Source: Youhaiella tibetensis (GTDB lineage: Bacteria > Pseudomonadota > Alphaproteobacteria > Rhizobiales > Devosiaceae). From it: a DNA stretch of 64,000 nt. Below are positions 1-9,370 of this stretch, piece after piece (positions within the stretch are counted from its first letter, which is position 1; each line of letters opens with the position of its first letter). The stretch lies in the NCBI RefSeq assembly GCF_008000755.1, contig NZ_CP041690.1, positions 1,551,260 through 1,615,259 of the forward strand. The letters are read 5' to 3'. The notes beneath the pieces are model-generated. The model was not told the origin of the DNA, ran no database searches, and saw only the letters and a list, made by a program, of their open reading frames with translations. A program made the translations under genes and the position numbers.

Positions 1-1
1 T

Positions 2-3000
2 GGCAAGGATGCCACGGGTGCCGACGGCGCCATGGTCAGCCAGGTGTACAGCGCACATTCGGGCACCACCGAGGTCAACTCAGCCTCCACGGTCGTTGTC
101 GGCGAGTATGGTGTCCTGACCATTTCGTTCGACGGCGCCTACAGCTACGCCCGCAATGCCGGCACCCCCGGCGGCGTCTCGGACGTCTTCACCTACACGC
201 TCAAGGATGGCGACAGCGACACGGCCACGGCCACGCTGACCATCGACATCGGCAATGCCACGCCGACCTTCACCGTTCCGGCGGCGGGCGGCGAGACGAC
301 CTCCGTCTACGAAGCCGGCCTTCCGGCACGTGGTCTTGAGCCGGAAGGTACGGGCGAAGCGATCCAGCCCGGCGCCAACGGCGATACCCGCGAAAGCGTC
401 AGCGGCACGATCGCTTTCTCCTCGCCCGATGGTCTCACGCAGGTCAGCCTCAACGGGGTGGCCCTGACCACCTCCCTGACGGTGATCTCGGACACTATCC
501 AGGGCACGCTGAGCGCGATGTACAGCTACGGCGCAAATGGGGAAGGGCAGATCAGCTACGTGTACACCCTCAAGGACAACACTTCGGGTGAGGGCACCAG
601 CGTCAGCTTCGCCGTCGCAGTCGAGGACGCCGACGGGGACACCTCTGCCGCCGGCAACCTGGTGATCAATATCGTCGACGATGCCCCGCAGGCGTTCTCC
701 GACGTGGCTATGTCGGTCCTCGAGACCGCCGGCGCCACCAACGGCACCAACCTGCTCGCCAACGATCACCAGGGCGCGGACGGCGCCACGGTGACGGCGG
801 TGGACTTCGGCCTGGGCCTCGGCTTCCAGGCGATCAGTGCCAGCGGGACGACCACGTTCACCAATGCCAACGGCACCTACACCTTCAAGGCCGACGGCGC
901 CTGGACGTTCGATCCGGTCATCAACGCCAGCAACTCGGACACCACGGGCAGCTTCACCTATCGCATCACCGATGGTGACGGCGACGAGGCGACCGCCAGC
1001 CAGGTCGTCAACATCCAGAACGCCAACTCGCTGCCGACAGCAGGTACGACCTCGGCGACCCTGGATGACGACGGGCTTGCCAACGGCAATCCGGGCGGTA
1101 CCAACGATCTGACCGGCGGTTCCCCGGAATCCGTCGCGACCGGCACCCTGCCGCACGACTACAATGTCGACGGCAAGGCAGCGGCCGACCCGATCAGCTT
1201 CTCGACCATGAATGGCACGAGCGGAATGGTCGGCACCGAGCAGGTGACCTATTCGTGGGATGCCGCCACCAATACGCTTACGGCGGCTTCGGGTGCCCGT
1301 GGCAGCATCTTCACGGTCAAGGTCGACGGTGGCGTGGACAACGGGAACGGCAACTACACCGTGACCCTTCTCAAGCCCGTTCTCCACGAGCCCGGCCAGG
1401 ACGAGAACAATGCCCAGGTGTCCCTGACCTACACCGTCAAGGACAGCAACAACGACACGACCAACGGCACGTTCAACCTCACCTTCAACGACGATACCCC
1501 GGTTGCACACGGCGAGACCGCCGAAGCGACCGCCGGTGCGGTCCAGAAGGTCGACGCGGTCTTCATCGTGGACGTCTCGGGCAGCATGAACGACGACTAC
1601 ATCAACGTTCCGGGCACGGACCTGAGCAACGACCGTATCGGGCTTGCCCGCTACTCGATGCTTCAGCTCATCAACAACAGCGCCCAGCTCGAGAACATCC
1701 TGATCATCCGCTTCGACGGCGCCGGCCGTACCGGCGTCTGGATGAACAAGGCCGATGCCATCGCCTTCATCAACAATGACAGCAACTGGAACCTCGGCAA
1801 CAACGGCACCAACTACGATGCCGCCCTGTCGACGACCATGAACGCCTTCGACGGTACGCGTCCTTCGGCCGTGTCCCCCGAAACCGCGGTCTATTTCCTC
1901 TCGGACGGCGAACCGTCCTCGGGCGGCGGCATCACCAACGACGGCAGCGGTTCGAACGTCTCGATCAACGAGTGGGAGACCTTCGTCTCCGACCCGGCCA
2001 ACAAGATCGGCGACGTCTTCGCGGTGGGCATTGGTCCGGATGTAAGCGTCTCGGCGCTCTCGCCGGTCTCCTACCCCAATACCGACGCGGACGCGAATGG
2101 ACGCGAGGACCATGTGATCCTCGTTCCGGACCAGAATGACGTTTCCGGCTTCGTCTCGACCCTCCAGAACGCCATCGGTACGGCGGCCTCTGTGGAAGGC
2201 AACGTGCTGTCCAACGACAGCTTCGGCGCCGACGGCGGTTACATCCAGTCGATCACGGTCAACGGCGTCGTCTACACCTTCAACGGCTCCAACAACGTAG
2301 CCGAGAGCGGTTCCACGCCGTCCGGCTATGTCGATCACGGCACCTGGATCGAGGTGCCGACGGCGATGGGCGGCAAGCTGACTTTCTACTTCGCCACCAC
2401 CGGCGCCCATGCGGCCGGCGAATGGAGCTATCTCGCCCCCACCAATGTCGGCGGCGTCGAAACCTTCAACTACGTCCTGCGTGACGGGGATGGAGACACG
2501 GCCGGCGCCTCGCTGACCGTCAACGTGACCAAGATCAACGAGCTGCCTACCACCACCAGCGCTGCCGCCTCGGGTGCCGAGAACACCGCCATCGCCGTGC
2601 TCCTGACGGGCGCGGATCCGGATGGCACGGTCGCGGCCTTCGTGATCAGCAGCCTGCCGACCAACGGCACGCTGATGTACAACGGCACCGAGCTGCACGT
2701 GGGCGACCTCGTGCCGGCCACGGGCAACCAGGCGACCATCCAGTTCGTGCCGAATGCGAACTACTTCGGCTCGCAGACCTTCCAGTTCGCCGCCCAGGAC
2801 AATTCCGGTGGCGTGGATGCTACCCCTGCGACCGCCACGATCACGGTCAACGACACGCCGCCGGCTCCGGGCATCGACAACATCATCACCAATGCCGGAG
2901 TGGGGAACGCCTTCCTCGTGCCCGAATGGGCGATGCTGGCCAACGACACCAATGCCGGCAACCAGACGCTCGACATCACTGCGACCAGCAACAATAACGG

Positions 3001-4912
3001 CGTCACCACGAACCTCGCCACCAACCCGGGCAATGTCACCATCGTCGACACCAACCCGGCCGGCGGCACGTTCAGCTACACCGTTAGCAACGGCACCACG
3101 TCTGCCATCGGCTCGGCCACCGTGTCCCAGGATACGGTCGGCATCATCGACGGCACTTCGGGCAACGACATCATCGTCGCCGGCCCGCAGACGGTGAGCC
3201 AGGTCACCAAGATCACCTTCGCCTCGTCCTACGATGCCGGCGACGTGGTCTCGATCTCGGTGAATGGCAAGACGTACAGCTACGAGGTGCCTACCGGCGG
3301 CAAGTCTGGTGAGCAGGTTTATGACGCGCTCAGGGGGACCATCGTCGACGGCGTGAGTCTCGGCAACAGCCTCGCGTCGGCCGGCGTGAGCTGGGCAAGC
3401 AACCTGACGGACAGCGCCGTCGTACTGAGTGGCAATGCCGGTCAGACGTTCGAGGTGACCAGCGCGATCAGCAACGGGGCACCGAGAGTCTTCACGATCG
3501 ACTTCGACAAGAACGCAAGCGGCATGAGCAATGGGGAGACGATCTCCATCATCATTGGGTCGACGACCTACACTGCTCAGGAAAGCCTGAGCAGCGGGAA
3601 GACGCCGGACCAGTACTTCGACAGTGCTGCGGCGGCTCTGCTGGGCAAGCTTCAGTCGGCTTCGGGCGTCGAGAGCGTCAGCTACGACGCTGCCAACAAC
3701 AAGTTCACGATCACGACCACATCCGACGTGACCGTCTCGGCAACGTCTGGCGCTTCTTCGAGCCCGACGATCACCAGTGCGCCTGCGGCAACGACGAACC
3801 AACCGGCCCCCGCCGTCGAAAACCACATCGGCACGCCGCAGCAGACGACGGTCGCGTTTGCGTCCAGCTATGATGCAGGTGACGTCGTGTCCCTGACGGT
3901 CAACGGCGCGACATTCAGCTACACGGTGTCCAATGGCGGCCAGACGGGCGAGCAAGTCTACGATGCGCTCAAAAACGTCGTTGCTGGCTCGCTGACGCTT
4001 ACACAGGCCCTTGCCGCCGAAGGAGTGACGCTTCCAGCGAACCTTACCGGTAATGCCGTGAAGATGATCGGTTATCCAGGTGACACGTTCTCTGTAACCA
4101 GCGGGATCATAAACAGCTTCCTGCACACCGTAGACTTTGCCAACAATCCAAATGACTTCCAAGGTAGCAGTGAGAGGATTACAATCTACATTGGCGAGCA
4201 TGAATACTCTGCGGGCTACAGCTCCGGCTTCAATGATGGCGGTCGCTTTGATAGCGCTGCCGCAAATCTGGTGACGCAGCTAAATCAGGTGCCAGGAGTC
4301 ACCGCGAGCTACGCAGCAAATAGCAACACATTCACGATCACGACGACCTTCGCAGCTACGATCACGGGGACCTCGACGTCCTCAAATGCAGGGACCAGCA
4401 CTGACTCATCGACTGGTGTTGAGCATAGCGCCCCCTCGGTCACCACCATCGCGGCCACCACCGACACGGGCTTCACGCTCGATGGTCATGGCGGCAACGA
4501 CATCCTGATCGGCAGCGGCGGAGACGACTTCCTCATCGGCGGTGACGGCAACGACATCCTGTTCGGCGGGGCAGGGTTCGATACCCTCACCGGCGGCACC
4601 GGTGCCGATACGTTCAAGCTCGGCAACCTCGACGCGGCTGACCTCATCACCGACTACAGTGGTGTTGGTGGCGAGGGCGACAAGATCGACCTCACGGGCC
4701 TCTTCAATGCCGGCTCGGGCAACGTCTCCGATTTCGTGCACTACAATGAAACCACCGGCGTGCTCAGCGTCGATACCAACGGCACCTCCGGCGGAGCGAG
4801 TTTCGTGGATGTGGCGACCCTTGGCAGTGGCGGCCACCCCGCCGCCAGCACGGTGACCATCATCTTCGAGGATGCCAACGGCATCCACGAGATCACCGCC
4901 AACAACGTCTAG
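2..4912 (+). CDS. Type I-secreted VCBS/VWA/RTX repeat protein (5' partial)
   Basis: The frame is already open at base 2, so the true start lies left of the window; about 1,636 residues are visible. In order there are VCBS/cadherin-like repeats, a spacer of T1SS-143 type (DDDGLANGNPGG), a von Willebrand A domain at about residues 518-735 with the MIDAS motif DVSGS, more VCBS-like repeats, two related units of about 200 residues starting VTKITFASSYDAGDVV and TTVAFASSYDAGDVV, then RTX nonapeptides (GGNDILIGSGGDDF, GGDGNDILFGG) at nt 4480-4610 and a C-terminal type I secretion region. Such proteins are exported by an ABC exporter and act as surface adhesins; calcium binds the RTX repeats. No exporter gene is in the window. 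The adhesin role is inferred from architecture. Confidence 0.9.
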   Translation, partial: GKDATGADGAMVSQVYSAHSGTTEVNSASTVVVGEYGVLTISFDGAYSYARNAGTPGGVSDVFTYTLKDGDSDTATATLTIDIGNATPTFTVPAAGGETTSVYEAGLPARGLEPEGTGEAIQPGANGDTRESVSGTIAFSSPDGLTQVSLNGVALTTSLTVISDTIQGTLSAMYSYGANGEGQISYVYTLKDNTSGEGTSVSFAVAVEDADGDTSAAGNLVINIVDDAPQAFSDVAMSVLETAGATNGTNLLANDHQGADGATVTAVDFGLGLGFQAISASGTTTFTNANGTYTFKADGAWTFDPVINASNSDTTGSFTYRITDGDGDEATASQVVNIQNANSLPTAGTTSATLDDDGLANGNPGGTNDLTGGSPESVATGTLPHDYNVDGKAAADPISFSTMNGTSGMVGTEQVTYSWDAATNTLTAASGARGSIFTVKVDGGVDNGNGNYTVTLLKPVLHEPGQDENNAQVSLTYTVKDSNNDTTNGTFNLTFNDDTPVAHGETAEATAGAVQKVDAVFIVDVSGSMNDDYINVPGTDLSNDRIGLARYSMLQLINNSAQLENILIIRFDGAGRTGVWMNKADAIAFINNDSNWNLGNNGTNYDAALSTTMNAFDGTRPSAVSPETAVYFLSDGEPSSGGGITNDGSGSNVSINEWETFVSDPANKIGDVFAVGIGPDVSVSALSPVSYPNTDADANGREDHVILVPDQNDVSGFVSTLQNAIGTAASVEGNVLSNDSFGADGGYIQSITVNGVVYTFNGSNNVAESGSTPSGYVDHGTWIEVPTAMGGKLTFYFATTGAHAAGEWSYLAPTNVGGVETFNYVLRDGDGDTAGASLTVNVTKINELPTTTSAAASGAENTAIAVLLTGADPDGTVAAFVISSLPTNGTLMYNGTELHVGDLVPATGNQATIQFVPNANYFGSQTFQFAAQDNSGGVDATPATATITVNDTPPAPGIDNIITNAGVGNAFLVPEWAMLANDTNAGNQTLDITATSNNNGVTTNLATNPGNVTIVDTNPAGGTFSYTVSNGTTSAIGSATVSQDTVGIIDGTSGNDIIVAGPQTVSQVTKITFASSYDAGDVVSISVNGKTYSYEVPTGGKSGEQVYDALRGTIVDGVSLGNSLASAGVSWASNLTDSAVVLSGNAGQTFEVTSAISNGAPRVFTIDFDKNASGMSNGETISIIIGSTTYTAQESLSSGKTPDQYFDSAAAALLGKLQSASGVESVSYDAANNKFTITTTSDVTVSATSGASSSPTITSAPAATTNQPAPAVENHIGTPQQTTVAFASSYDAGDVVSLTVNGATFSYTVSNGGQTGEQVYDALKNVVAGSLTLTQALAAEGVTLPANLTGNAVKMIGYPGDTFSVTSGIINSFLHTVDFANNPNDFQGSSERITIYIGEHEYSAGYSSGFNDGGRFDSAAANLVTQLNQVPGVTASYAANSNTFTITTTFAATITGTSTSSNAGTSTDSSTGVEHSAPSVTTIAATTDTGFTLDGHGGNDILIGSGGDDFLIGGDGNDILFGGAGFDTLTGGTGADTFKLGNLDAADLITDYSGVGGEGDKIDLTGLFNAGSGNVSDFVHYNETTGVLSVDTNGTSGGASFVDVATLGSGGHPAASTVTIIFEDANGIHEITANNV

Positions 4913-4936
4913 CGGCTGTTCGCAGCACCGCGTCGG

Positions 4937-4965
4937 AATGGCCCGCTTCGGCGGGCCATTTCATT
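4937..4965 (+). terminator. Rho-independent terminator of the RTX gene
   Basis: ATGGCCCGC and GCGGGCCAT form a perfect 9-bp stem around a TTCG tetraloop, followed by TTCATT. It starts 25 bases after the stop codon of the RTX gene. Confidence 0.8.
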
Positions 4966-5036
4966 CCCTGATGCTTAACACGTGAAATAAGTTGACAGTG
5001 GTTAACGAACCCTGTCAGTCTTCGGATATGCACCAT

Positions 5037-5055
5037 CGGTTCGTATTATGAACCG
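5037..5055. promoter_or_regulatory. Inverted repeat over a possible -10 box, leader of the APC permease gene
   Basis: CGGTTC and GAACCG are perfect 6-bp arms around GTATTAT. The centre contains TATTAT, a good -10 candidate, 37 bases before the permease start. A second inverted repeat (TGACAG 4993-4998 / CTGTCA 5012-5017) lies upstream and overlaps a TTGACA. No obvious regulator gene is adjacent. A repressor operator is an inference. Confidence 0.35.
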
Positions 5056-5091
5056 AAGGGGAGGTGCGTTTCGGTTGAGCAGGAGGGAGCT

Positions 5092-6540
5092 TTGACCACC
5101 AATTCCACTACGGACGGCCAGGCCAACCAGCTGAGGAAAAACAGCCTCGGCGTGGCGGCCGTCACATTTCTCGTCGTTTCGGCAGCCGCGCCGCTGACCG
5201 CGGTCGCCGGCGGCGTGCCGCTCAGCATGTTGCTGGGCAATGGAGCGGGCATTCCGGCCACGTTCATTCTCGTCACCGTGCTGCTGTTACTGTTTGCCGT
5301 CGGCTATGTCGCCATGTCGCGCCACGTGCGCAATGCCGGGGCCTTCTACGCCTATACGACCCGGGGGCTCGGGGGCGTGGCGGGCGGCGCGGCGGCGATC
5401 ATCGCCATCGTCAGCTACAATTGCATGCAGATCGGCGTCTTCGGGCTCTTCGGGGCAGCGACATCGGGCCTCCTCGCTGGGTGGGGCATAAACCTGCCCT
5501 GGTGGGTGTGGTGCTATGTCGGCATCGCCCTCGTTGCCGTGCTGGGCTACCGCCGCGTAGACATCTCGGCCAAGGTTCTGACTGTCCTCGTGGTTCTCGA
5601 ATACCTCGTGGTGCTGATCCTCGATTTTGCCATCATCGGGCAGGGCGGGGATAGCGGGCTCAGCCTGGCGCCGTTCACGCCGGCACAGTTCTTCCAGGGC
5701 TCGCCTGCCATCGGCATTCTCTTCTGCTTCGCCGCCTTCATCGGCTTTGAAGCCACCACCATCTATTCGGAGGAAGCCAAGGAACCGGTGCGCACCGTGC
5801 CGCGCGCGACCTACATTTCCGTGCTGCTGATCGGCGTCTTCTACATGTTCACCTCCTGGCTGATGGCCAACGGGGCGGGCGTGGACAAGCTTGTCGGCGA
5901 AATCGGCGGGCTGGCTGATCCGACGACGTTCCTTTTCACGCTCTCGGATCGCTATGTCGGCGGCTGGCTCACCCAGTTGATGAGCATCCTCTTCGTCACC
6001 AGCCTCTTTGCCGGTGTCACCGCCTTCCATAACGGGGTTGCCCGCTACATGTATGTCGCCGGCCGTGAAGGCCTGCTGCCTGCCGGCGTCGGGGTAACGC
6101 ACCGCCAGTTCCAGAGCCCGCATGTCGCTTCGGTCATCCAGACCATCATCGCGGTAGCCGTCATCACACTATTCGCGGTGACCGGCCAGGATCCGGTGCT
6201 CAACCTCTTCTCCTGGCTGACCAATGTCGGGACGCTGGGCATTATCGTGCTCATGGCGGCAACGTCCTTCGCGGTCGTCGCCTTCTTCTCGCGCAATGCC
6301 GGGCTCGAGCCCAATGCCCTCAAAGCCTGGATCCTGCCAGTCGTCTCGGGCCTGGCTTTTCTGGTGGTGATCTTCCAGATCGTCATCAACTTTGGAAACC
6401 TCTCGGGCGCCTCGGGCTTCCTCGGCTGGTTCCTGCCGTCCATCGTGCTGATCGCCGCCATCGTCGGCGCAATCCTGGCGGTGGGCCTAAAGTCCCGCAG
6501 CAATGCGGCCTTCGAGGCGCTGGGCAGCGCGCGCTACTGA
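5092..6540 (+). CDS. APC-superfamily amino acid permease
   Basis: The 482-residue protein is almost wholly hydrophobic, with about 12 membrane segments. It opens with the conserved APC stretch GVAAVTFLVVSAAAPLTAVAGG, where TM1 forms part of the substrate site, and has the consensus-type region GFEATTIYSEEAKEP. The family imports amino acids or amines by proton symport or exchange; the substrate cannot be read from sequence. A TTG start at 5092 is chosen because AGGAGGGA lies just upstream. The gene is monocistronic, flanked by hairpins. Confidence 0.88.
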   Translation: MTTNSTTDGQANQLRKNSLGVAAVTFLVVSAAAPLTAVAGGVPLSMLLGNGAGIPATFILVTVLLLLFAVGYVAMSRHVRNAGAFYAYTTRGLGGVAGGAAAIIAIVSYNCMQIGVFGLFGAATSGLLAGWGINLPWWVWCYVGIALVAVLGYRRVDISAKVLTVLVVLEYLVVLILDFAIIGQGGDSGLSLAPFTPAQFFQGSPAIGILFCFAAFIGFEATTIYSEEAKEPVRTVPRATYISVLLIGVFYMFTSWLMANGAGVDKLVGEIGGLADPTTFLFTLSDRYVGGWLTQLMSILFVTSLFAGVTAFHNGVARYMYVAGREGLLPAGVGVTHRQFQSPHVASVIQTIIAVAVITLFAVTGQDPVLNLFSWLTNVGTLGIIVLMAATSFAVVAFFSRNAGLEPNALKAWILPVVSGLAFLVVIFQIVINFGNLSGASGFLGWFLPSIVLIAAIVGAILAVGLKSRSNAAFEALGSARY

Positions 6541-6564
6541 CTTCCCCTCCCAAGGGTCCAAACG

Positions 6565-6604
6565 GAGGCGGCGACCCAGGCCCGGGCCGCCGCTTTGCTT
6601 TTTG
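6565..6604 (+). terminator. Terminator after the APC permease
   Basis: A GC-rich hairpin (GGCGGC with GCCGCC, inner GGCCCGGGCC) is followed by CTTTGCTTTTTG, giving an intrinsic terminator 25 bases after the permease stop. Confidence 0.7.
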
Positions 6605-6615
6605 TTCCAAGACGC

Positions 6616-6644
6616 CTTGTGCAACCGCCCGCGCTGCACTATCT
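6616..6644 (+). promoter_or_regulatory. Candidate sigma-70 promoter for a small RNA
   Basis: CTTGTG at 6616-6621 and CTATCT at 6639-6644 are separated by 17 bases. Both resemble the alphaproteobacterial housekeeping consensus CTTGAC-N17-CTATAT. No gene starts directly downstream; a double hairpin does. Confidence 0.45.
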
Positions 6645-6650
6645 ACCGCT

Positions 6651-6720
6651 TGCCTCGATCTTCGCCGATCGAGGTTTTGACCCGGCCGGAGTTTCCACCT
6701 CCTGGCCGGGTCATTCATTT
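6651..6720 (+). ncRNA. Candidate small RNA of about 70 nt
   Basis: The predicted start is 7 bases after the -10 box. The transcript would contain an 8-bp hairpin (CCTCGATC 6653-6660 / GATCGAGG 6667-6674, loop TTCGCC), then TTTT, then a long hairpin: TGACCCGGCC plus GGAG pairs with CTCC, a bulged T and GGCCGGGTCA. The apical loop TTTCCAC leads into CTCC. It ends TTCATTTT. Part could instead be leader of the EamA gene at 6779. No known family was identified with confidence. Confidence 0.45.
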
Positions 6721-6778
6721 TGGACGACTCGTCCGCCTCGGCTAATGTCTTTTCAACGCACCGGGTTGGAGACTGAAG

Positions 6779-7213
6779 ATGGCGGGTACCGGGGAATCCT
6801 GGCTTGTCTGGGCACTGCTCTCGGCGACGTTTGCGGCGCTGACGGCCATCTTCGCCAAGGTGGGCATCGAGAACGTCAATTCCGACTTCGCCACCTTCAT
6901 CCGCACCATCGTCATCCTCTTTGCTGCCGGCGGCATGGTCTACGCCACCGGCCACTGGCAGTCGCCGAGCACGGTGTCGCCGAAGACCTGGCTGTTCCTG
7001 CTGCTCTCGGGCCTGGCGACCGCCGCATCCTGGATCTGCTATTTCCGCGCCCTCAAGATCGGCCCGGCCGGGCAGGTTGCGCCCATCGACAAGCTGAGCG
7101 TCGTCCTCGTCGCGGTCTTCGCTTTCGCGTTCCTGGGCGAGCGCTATTCGGCGCTCAACTGGGTCGGCATCGCCCTCATCGCTGGCGGCGCAGTGCTCGT
7201 AGCGCTGCCCTAG
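6779..7213 (+). CDS. Small EamA/DMT-family transporter
   Basis: A 144-residue protein with about five hydrophobic helices, carrying one EamA repeat. It ends LNWVGIALIAGGAVLVALP, the usual final helix of the repeat, after the conserved PIDKLSVVLVAVFAFAFLGER. Single-repeat members normally work as dimers; family members export or import small metabolites, and the substrate is unknown. The stop codon interlocks with that of hpaC on the other strand through a shared CTAG at 7210-7213. Confidence 0.85.
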   Translation: MAGTGESWLVWALLSATFAALTAIFAKVGIENVNSDFATFIRTIVILFAAGGMVYATGHWQSPSTVSPKTWLFLLLSGLATAASWICYFRALKIGPAGQVAPIDKLSVVLVAVFAFAFLGERYSALNWVGIALIAGGAVLVALP

Positions 7214-7722
7214 CCGCCGAAGCTGCCGAGCTGGGTCGGCACGTGCACATAGGCGCGGTCCATGTAGAGCAGGGCGTTGCCGTCTGGCCGGTGGCGCACG
7301 CTGGTCACCCGGCCGATCATGATGTTGTGCGTTCCCACGCGCTGCACGCTCTCGATCTCGCAGTCGAAGTTGACGATCGCGTCGCTGAGCGCCGGCGTGC
7401 CCGAGGCCATCGAGAGCCATTGGGCCGCCGCATAGCGCTCGGTCATGTCCTGCGTGCCGCCGGCGAACTTGCCGGCCAGGTGCATATGCTCGTGCGTGAG
7501 CACGTTGACGCAGAAGCGCTGGTTGGCGAGGAAAAGGTCGCACTGGGCCGAGCGACCGTTCATGCAGACGAGCAGGGTCGGGGGCTCGTCGGACACTGAA
7601 CACATGGCGGTGGCGGTGAAGCCACCACGGCCGGCTGCGCCGTCCGTGGTGATGATGTTGACCGGCGCGCAGACGCGCGCCATGGCATTGCGGAATTCGG
7701 TTCTGGTCACGAGGTCGGGCAT
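7210..7722 (-). CDS. hpaC: Flavin reductase component of 4-hydroxyphenylacetate 3-monooxygenase
   Basis: A 170-residue flavin reductase-like (HpaC) protein. The segment GGFTATAMCSVSDEPPTLLV is the family FMN-binding strand-loop, followed by CMNGRSAQC and FCVNVL. It uses NAD(P)H to make the reduced flavin consumed by HpaB. It lies 20 bases downstream of hpaB on the same strand with a GGGAGGG ribosome site, so the two are co-transcribed. It may serve other reduced-flavin enzymes too. Confidence 0.88.
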   Translation of the reverse strand: MPDLVTRTEFRNAMARVCAPVNIITTDGAAGRGGFTATAMCSVSDEPPTLLVCMNGRSAQCDLFLANQRFCVNVLTHEHMHLAGKFAGGTQDMTERYAAAQWLSMASGTPALSDAIVNFDCEIESVQRVGTHNIMIGRVTSVRHRPDGNALLYMDRAYVHVPTQLGSFGG

Positions 7723-7742
7723 TTTCTATCCCTCCCCACGCG

Positions 7743-9278
7743 TCAGTTGGCGAGCGGCGGCAGCCAGGTGTCGCCGGTCCAGCCGTTCTCGTCGTAGTCG
7801 CTCATGCAGGTGTCGACGAGCTCTTCCATCTGCTTGAGCCGTCCGCCGCGCTCGGCGCCCTTGAGCACCTGCAGGCGAACTTCCTCGGGCGCCCCGGCAT
7901 AGTTGAGCTCGTAGAGCGCGTGGCGCCCGCCGAATTCGGTGCCCGTCGCGTCCCAGAGCAGCTTCATGATCTTGATGCGCTCGATATGGCCCATGTCATT
8001 GGAGCCGCGGACGTACTGGGCCAGGTACCGGTTGATCTCCGGGTTGTCGAAGTCTCGCGCCGATGACGGCAGGTAGATGAGCCCGGAGGCGATGACCCGG
8101 CGGATCGTCTCGATCACGCGCGGATAGGCTTCGGACATGAAGGTGCGGTAGGAGAGCGCCGCCTCGAGGTTGGGCAGCACCGCGCCGTTGGCCCATGGCT
8201 GGGGATTGTAGGCCATGGCGTTCGAGAAGCTCCAGAACATGTGCCGGAGCGCAATGACCTCGCCGAGCGCCGCCTGGTTGCCGCGGAAGGCATCGCCGCC
8301 CGTGGCGCGCAGCGCCTTGGCAAGCAGCCCGGCCAGGAAATCGAGCTTGACCGCGAAGCGCGTGCAGCCCTGGAAGCAATAGCCGTGCATGAAGCCCGAC
8401 GCCGGATGGAACGACAGGATCTTCGGCGCGTCGCGCAGCACCAGCACGTCTTCCCAGGGGATGAAGGCATTGTCGAGCACGAGGATGGCGTCGTTCTCGT
8501 CGAACCGGGAGGAGAGCGGATAGTCGAAGGGCTGCCCCACGCGATTTGCGGTTTCCTCGTAGGAAACGCGACAGAACATCTTGATTCCCGGCGCGTTCAT
8601 CGGGACGATAAACATTACCGAAAGCGAGGGATCCTCGGTCACGGTGGCCGAGCTCTGCGCCAGGAAATTGTAATGCGTCAGCGCCGATGACGTCGCCACC
8701 ACCTTGGCGCCCGACACGTAGATGCCCGCATCGGTCTCCTTGGTGATGTGCACGAACACGTCCTTGACCTGGTCGGCGGGCTTGTGCCGGTCGATGGGCG
8801 GGTTGACGATGGCGTGGTTCATGAAGAGCACCGCTTCCTGGGCGCGCTTGTGCCAGGCCTGGGCATTCTCCTTGAAGGGGCCGTACCAGTCGGCGTTGGC
8901 GCCCAGCGTATTCATCAGCGCCGCCTTGTAGTCGGCGGTGCGGCCCATCCAGCCATAGGACATGCGAGCCCACTCGGCGATGGCGCCCTGCTGGGCGACC
9001 AGTTCGGCGCTGGATTTGGCGACGCGGAAATACTTGTGCGTGTAGCCGTTCGACCCCGTGTCGGTCGGCGAGGTCAGCGTCTCGCGCCTGTTCTGGTCGT
9101 GGAGCGCGTCGTAGAGGCGGGCGAGCGAGCGGGCGGAGTTGCGCATCGCCGGGTGGGCGGTGACGTCGGCGACCCGCTCGCCGTTGATATAGACCTCGCG
9201 ATCGTCGCGCAGGCTGGCCAGGTATTCGGCTCCGGTGAAGGGGCGCGTCTTGTCCGCGCGGAAGTCTTCAGAACGCAT
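7743..9278 (-). CDS. hpaB: 4-hydroxyphenylacetate 3-monooxygenase, oxygenase component
   Basis: A 511-residue HpaB-family flavin-dependent hydroxylase (acyl-CoA dehydrogenase fold). Family features include RTADYKA near residue 110, the central substrate/FAD region, SSRFDENDAILVLDNAFIPWEDVLV, and the C-terminal GRHALYELNYAG. It ortho-hydroxylates a phenol with reduced FAD and oxygen; 4-hydroxyphenylacetate is the typical substrate, but HpaB enzymes are broad and related enzymes take chlorophenols. None of the later homoprotocatechuate ring-cleavage genes are in the window, so the physiological substrate is open. The ATG at 9278 is supported by AGGAGG. Confidence 0.88.
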   Translation of the reverse strand: MRSEDFRADKTRPFTGAEYLASLRDDREVYINGERVADVTAHPAMRNSARSLARLYDALHDQNRRETLTSPTDTGSNGYTHKYFRVAKSSAELVAQQGAIAEWARMSYGWMGRTADYKAALMNTLGANADWYGPFKENAQAWHKRAQEAVLFMNHAIVNPPIDRHKPADQVKDVFVHITKETDAGIYVSGAKVVATSSALTHYNFLAQSSATVTEDPSLSVMFIVPMNAPGIKMFCRVSYEETANRVGQPFDYPLSSRFDENDAILVLDNAFIPWEDVLVLRDAPKILSFHPASGFMHGYCFQGCTRFAVKLDFLAGLLAKALRATGGDAFRGNQAALGEVIALRHMFWSFSNAMAYNPQPWANGAVLPNLEAALSYRTFMSEAYPRVIETIRRVIASGLIYLPSSARDFDNPEINRYLAQYVRGSNDMGHIERIKIMKLLWDATGTEFGGRHALYELNYAGAPEEVRLQVLKGAERGGRLKQMEELVDTCMSDYDENGWTGDTWLPPLAN

Positions 9279-9306
9279 TCATATTCCTCCTCTTTGCGTT
9301 CATATT
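9278..9306. promoter_or_regulatory. Direct repeat, possible AraC-type activator site before hpaB
   Basis: TTCATATT occurs at 9278-9285 and again at 9299-9306, each preceded by GC and a purine-T context, with a 21-bp period. The repeats lie in the 92-bp divergent hpaB/araC gap. Direct half-sites about two helical turns apart are typical of AraC-family activators. One copy overlaps the hpaB start region, which fits an autoregulatory or repressive role better than classical activation of hpaB. Confidence 0.3.
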
Positions 9307-9370
9307 AGGCGTCTGATGCCCGGGACGGCATGGACAAAGAGGCAAAATCGCTGGTACTTTTTCCGGTGAA

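Noticed and set aside
80-4201. A 1,373-codon open frame on the minus strand under the RTX gene
   Set aside because: It is an antisense shadow of a high-GC repetitive gene. The translation is low-complexity Arg/Gly/Val/Asp-rich with no domain, and the plus-strand frame has clear VCBS, VWA and RTX motifs.
4480-4610. Short tandem DNA repeats resembling a CRISPR or satellite
   Set aside because: They encode RTX nonapeptides in frame and vary at the DNA level, so they are protein repeats.
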